Assembly (NCBI GenBank): GCA_017856235.1
Contig: JAFMFH010000005.1
Span: 1 to 55,384 of the forward strand
Source: Flavobacteriaceae bacterium
GTDB taxonomy: Bacteria; Bacteroidota; Bacteroidia; Flavobacteriales; Flavobacteriaceae
Reading direction: 5' to 3'
Length of the DNA stretch: 55,384 nt
Shown: one piece after another, positions 54,582-55,384 of the stretch
How the letters are laid out: the number at the start of each line of letters is the position of its first letter
Position numbering within the stretch: position 1 is the stretch's first letter
Notes under the pieces: generated by a model
Told to the model about the DNA's origin: nothing
What the model saw: the letters and a program-made list of their open reading frames with translations, nothing else
The model's database searches: none
Position numbers and translations under genes: made by a program

Positions 54582-55384
54582 TTATGAAATTTCTTGAATA
54601 TTACGAATAGGTAATGATTTTATGAGCAATAAATTAAGAATTACAGATACAGTAAAATATGATAATAAGAAAATCATAAGCGTTAAATTATAAGTAAGGC
54701 CAAATTGTTGGCTATAAATAATTGTTGTGATTCCAATAATTATTCTCAAAAATTCAAATGAAGTTGACCATTTAAATCCATCCATTATAGAAGTAGAGCT
54801 AAAAATAGTTGAAAAGATTAAGATTAAATATGCAGTTTTATCCGCTGAAGATATGTCTGAGAATGAAGTTAAAAACACAAATAGAATTATATTTTGCACA
54901 ACAAAATGAAAGCCAGCGAATATTTTATGAATCAACTTATACTCTGGTTTATACTTTTTCTGACCATATACATTTTCAACTTTAGCTCTAGGTAATTTCT
55001 TTGTTACATCTTCTGGTCTCCAGCCCGTGGGCATAAACCATACTCTAAACTTATCCTTTAGATTATTTGTATACCAAGCGTCTTGAATTAAGAACCATAA
55101 ATGTTGAAAATTTATCCAAATTGGATTCCAGGTCTCGACAGGCTTTAATGTCCCGTAGACACATGGCACATCATCAAGTTCTTCTTGAAAAGTTCCAAAG
55201 GCTCTATCCCAAACACAAAAAATTGCTGCAAGATTCTTATCAATATATTCTTTATTTATTGCATGATGAACTCTATGTTGTGAAGGAGTTACAAGAATAT
55301 ATTCTAACCAACCTAACTTTCCTATATGCTTTGTATGGTACCAAAATTGACCAAATAGATGAAGTGGTCCTAAAATAGAAATTA
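54582..55384 (-). CDS. Sterol desaturase/fatty acid hydroxylase family protein (partial, N-terminus outside window)
   Basis: The frame is open to the right edge, so the 266 visible residues are the C-terminal part. The di-iron His signature region is present: FWYHTKHIG and SQHRVHHA (HxxHH), followed by NLAAIFCVWDRAFGTF, all typical of the fatty acid hydroxylase superfamily. A soluble stretch follows (about GWRPEDVTKKLPRAK) and then four hydrophobic helices at the C-terminus, as in the long Bacteroidota form of the family. The first His cluster lies outside the window. The reaction (hydroxylation or desaturation of a lipid) is not determinable. A frame starting at a GTG at 55169 is merely its tail. 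Confidence 0.9.
   Translation of the reverse strand, partial: ISILGPLHLFGQFWYHTKHIGKLGWLEYILVTPSQHRVHHAINKEYIDKNLAAIFCVWDRAFGTFQEELDDVPCVYGTLKPVETWNPIWINFQHLWFLIQDAWYTNNLKDKFRVWFMPTGWRPEDVTKKLPRAKVENVYGQKKYKPEYKLIHKIFAGFHFVVQNIILFVFLTSFSDISSADKTAYLILIFSTIFSSTSIMDGFKWSTSFEFLRIIIGITTIIYSQQFGLTYNLTLMIFLLSYFTVSVILNLLLIKSLPIRNIQEIS

Noticed and set aside
55067-55378. 103-codon plus-strand frame at the right edge
   Set aside because: It is antisense to the sterol desaturase gene, whose frame shows the HxxHH motif and stays open to the edge.
1-55384. CRISPR arrays, insertion sequences, prophage, integrons, toxin-antitoxin pairs
   Set aside because: No spaced direct repeats, transposase, integrase, phage structural genes or small paired genes were seen; the only repeats are in-frame tandem repeats in rpsP and actF.

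Overview
The window is a dense, strongly AT-rich stretch of a Bacteroidota chromosome, most likely a planktonic (probably marine) member of Flavobacteriia with a reduced genome. The call rests on three things. The gene order is flavobacterial: prs-rplY-pth-ribF-serS, pdxJ/hydrolase next to nadK-uppS-bamA-ompH, and nusA-infB | SPOR | actABCDEF-coxBA | ruvB-maeB-ruvA-gcvH-tonB-ctaB-coxIII. The respiratory chain uses Alternative Complex III. Perfect copies of the Bacteroidota -7 promoter element TAnnTTTG stand in front of most transcription units. No insertion sequence, prophage, CRISPR array, integron or clearly foreign island is visible.

Layout. 1-1802 (+): tail of ribosomal protein S16, rimM, and a glutaryl-CoA dehydrogenase-type enzyme. 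1799-5063 (-): a TonB-dependent receptor and a Tat-exported TIM-barrel isomerase, divergent from a HAD phosphatase/mutase (5114-5755). 5756-7543 (-): typA. 7544-8031: the longest gene-poor stretch, with a probable small RNA ending in an intrinsic terminator (+) and tRNA-Leu(CAA) (-). 8032-15087 (+): prs, rplY, pth, ribF, serS, rsmA, mgtE and a thioredoxin-type arsenate reductase. 15072-17041 (-): GNAT, alpha/beta hydrolase, pdxJ. 17109-21777 (+): nadK, uppS, bamA, one skp/ompH. 21785-28140 (-): a MacAB-TolC-type tripartite efflux system ending in tsaB. 28199-34576 (-): tonB, heme O synthase, the oxidase subunit III/IV block, two SCO-like proteins and small membrane proteins. 34650-38914 (-): ruvB, maeB, ruvA, gcvH. 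38967-50100 (-): actABCDEF then coxBA. 50250-50630 (+): a SPOR-domain protein. 50625-54364 (-): nusA-infB, preceded by a terminator-like leader and tRNA-Gln(UUG). The window ends inside a sterol-desaturase-family gene.

How the genes work together. ActABCDEF oxidises menaquinol and passes electrons to the aa3-type oxidase (coxA, coxB and the separate coxIII/IV block); ctaB and SCO supply heme and copper maturation. MaeB, GcvH and the glutaryl-CoA dehydrogenase tie into central carbon metabolism. BamA and Skp build the outer membrane that holds the TonB-dependent receptor, and TonB at 33872 could energise that receptor. typA, rsmA, rimM, infB, nusA, pth, tsaB and the two ribosomal proteins are translation and transcription housekeeping.

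No wholly new multi-gene system stands out. The points most worth checking are a candidate ~75-nt sRNA (about 7758-7833), an intrinsic terminator between a good promoter and the nusA start codon, promoter elements so close to start codons that several mRNAs must be almost leaderless, a 45-bp tandem repeat encoding a His/Asp-rich segment in ActF, a cysteine-free partner of SCO, and the absence of sprA and rimP from loci where flavobacteria normally carry them.
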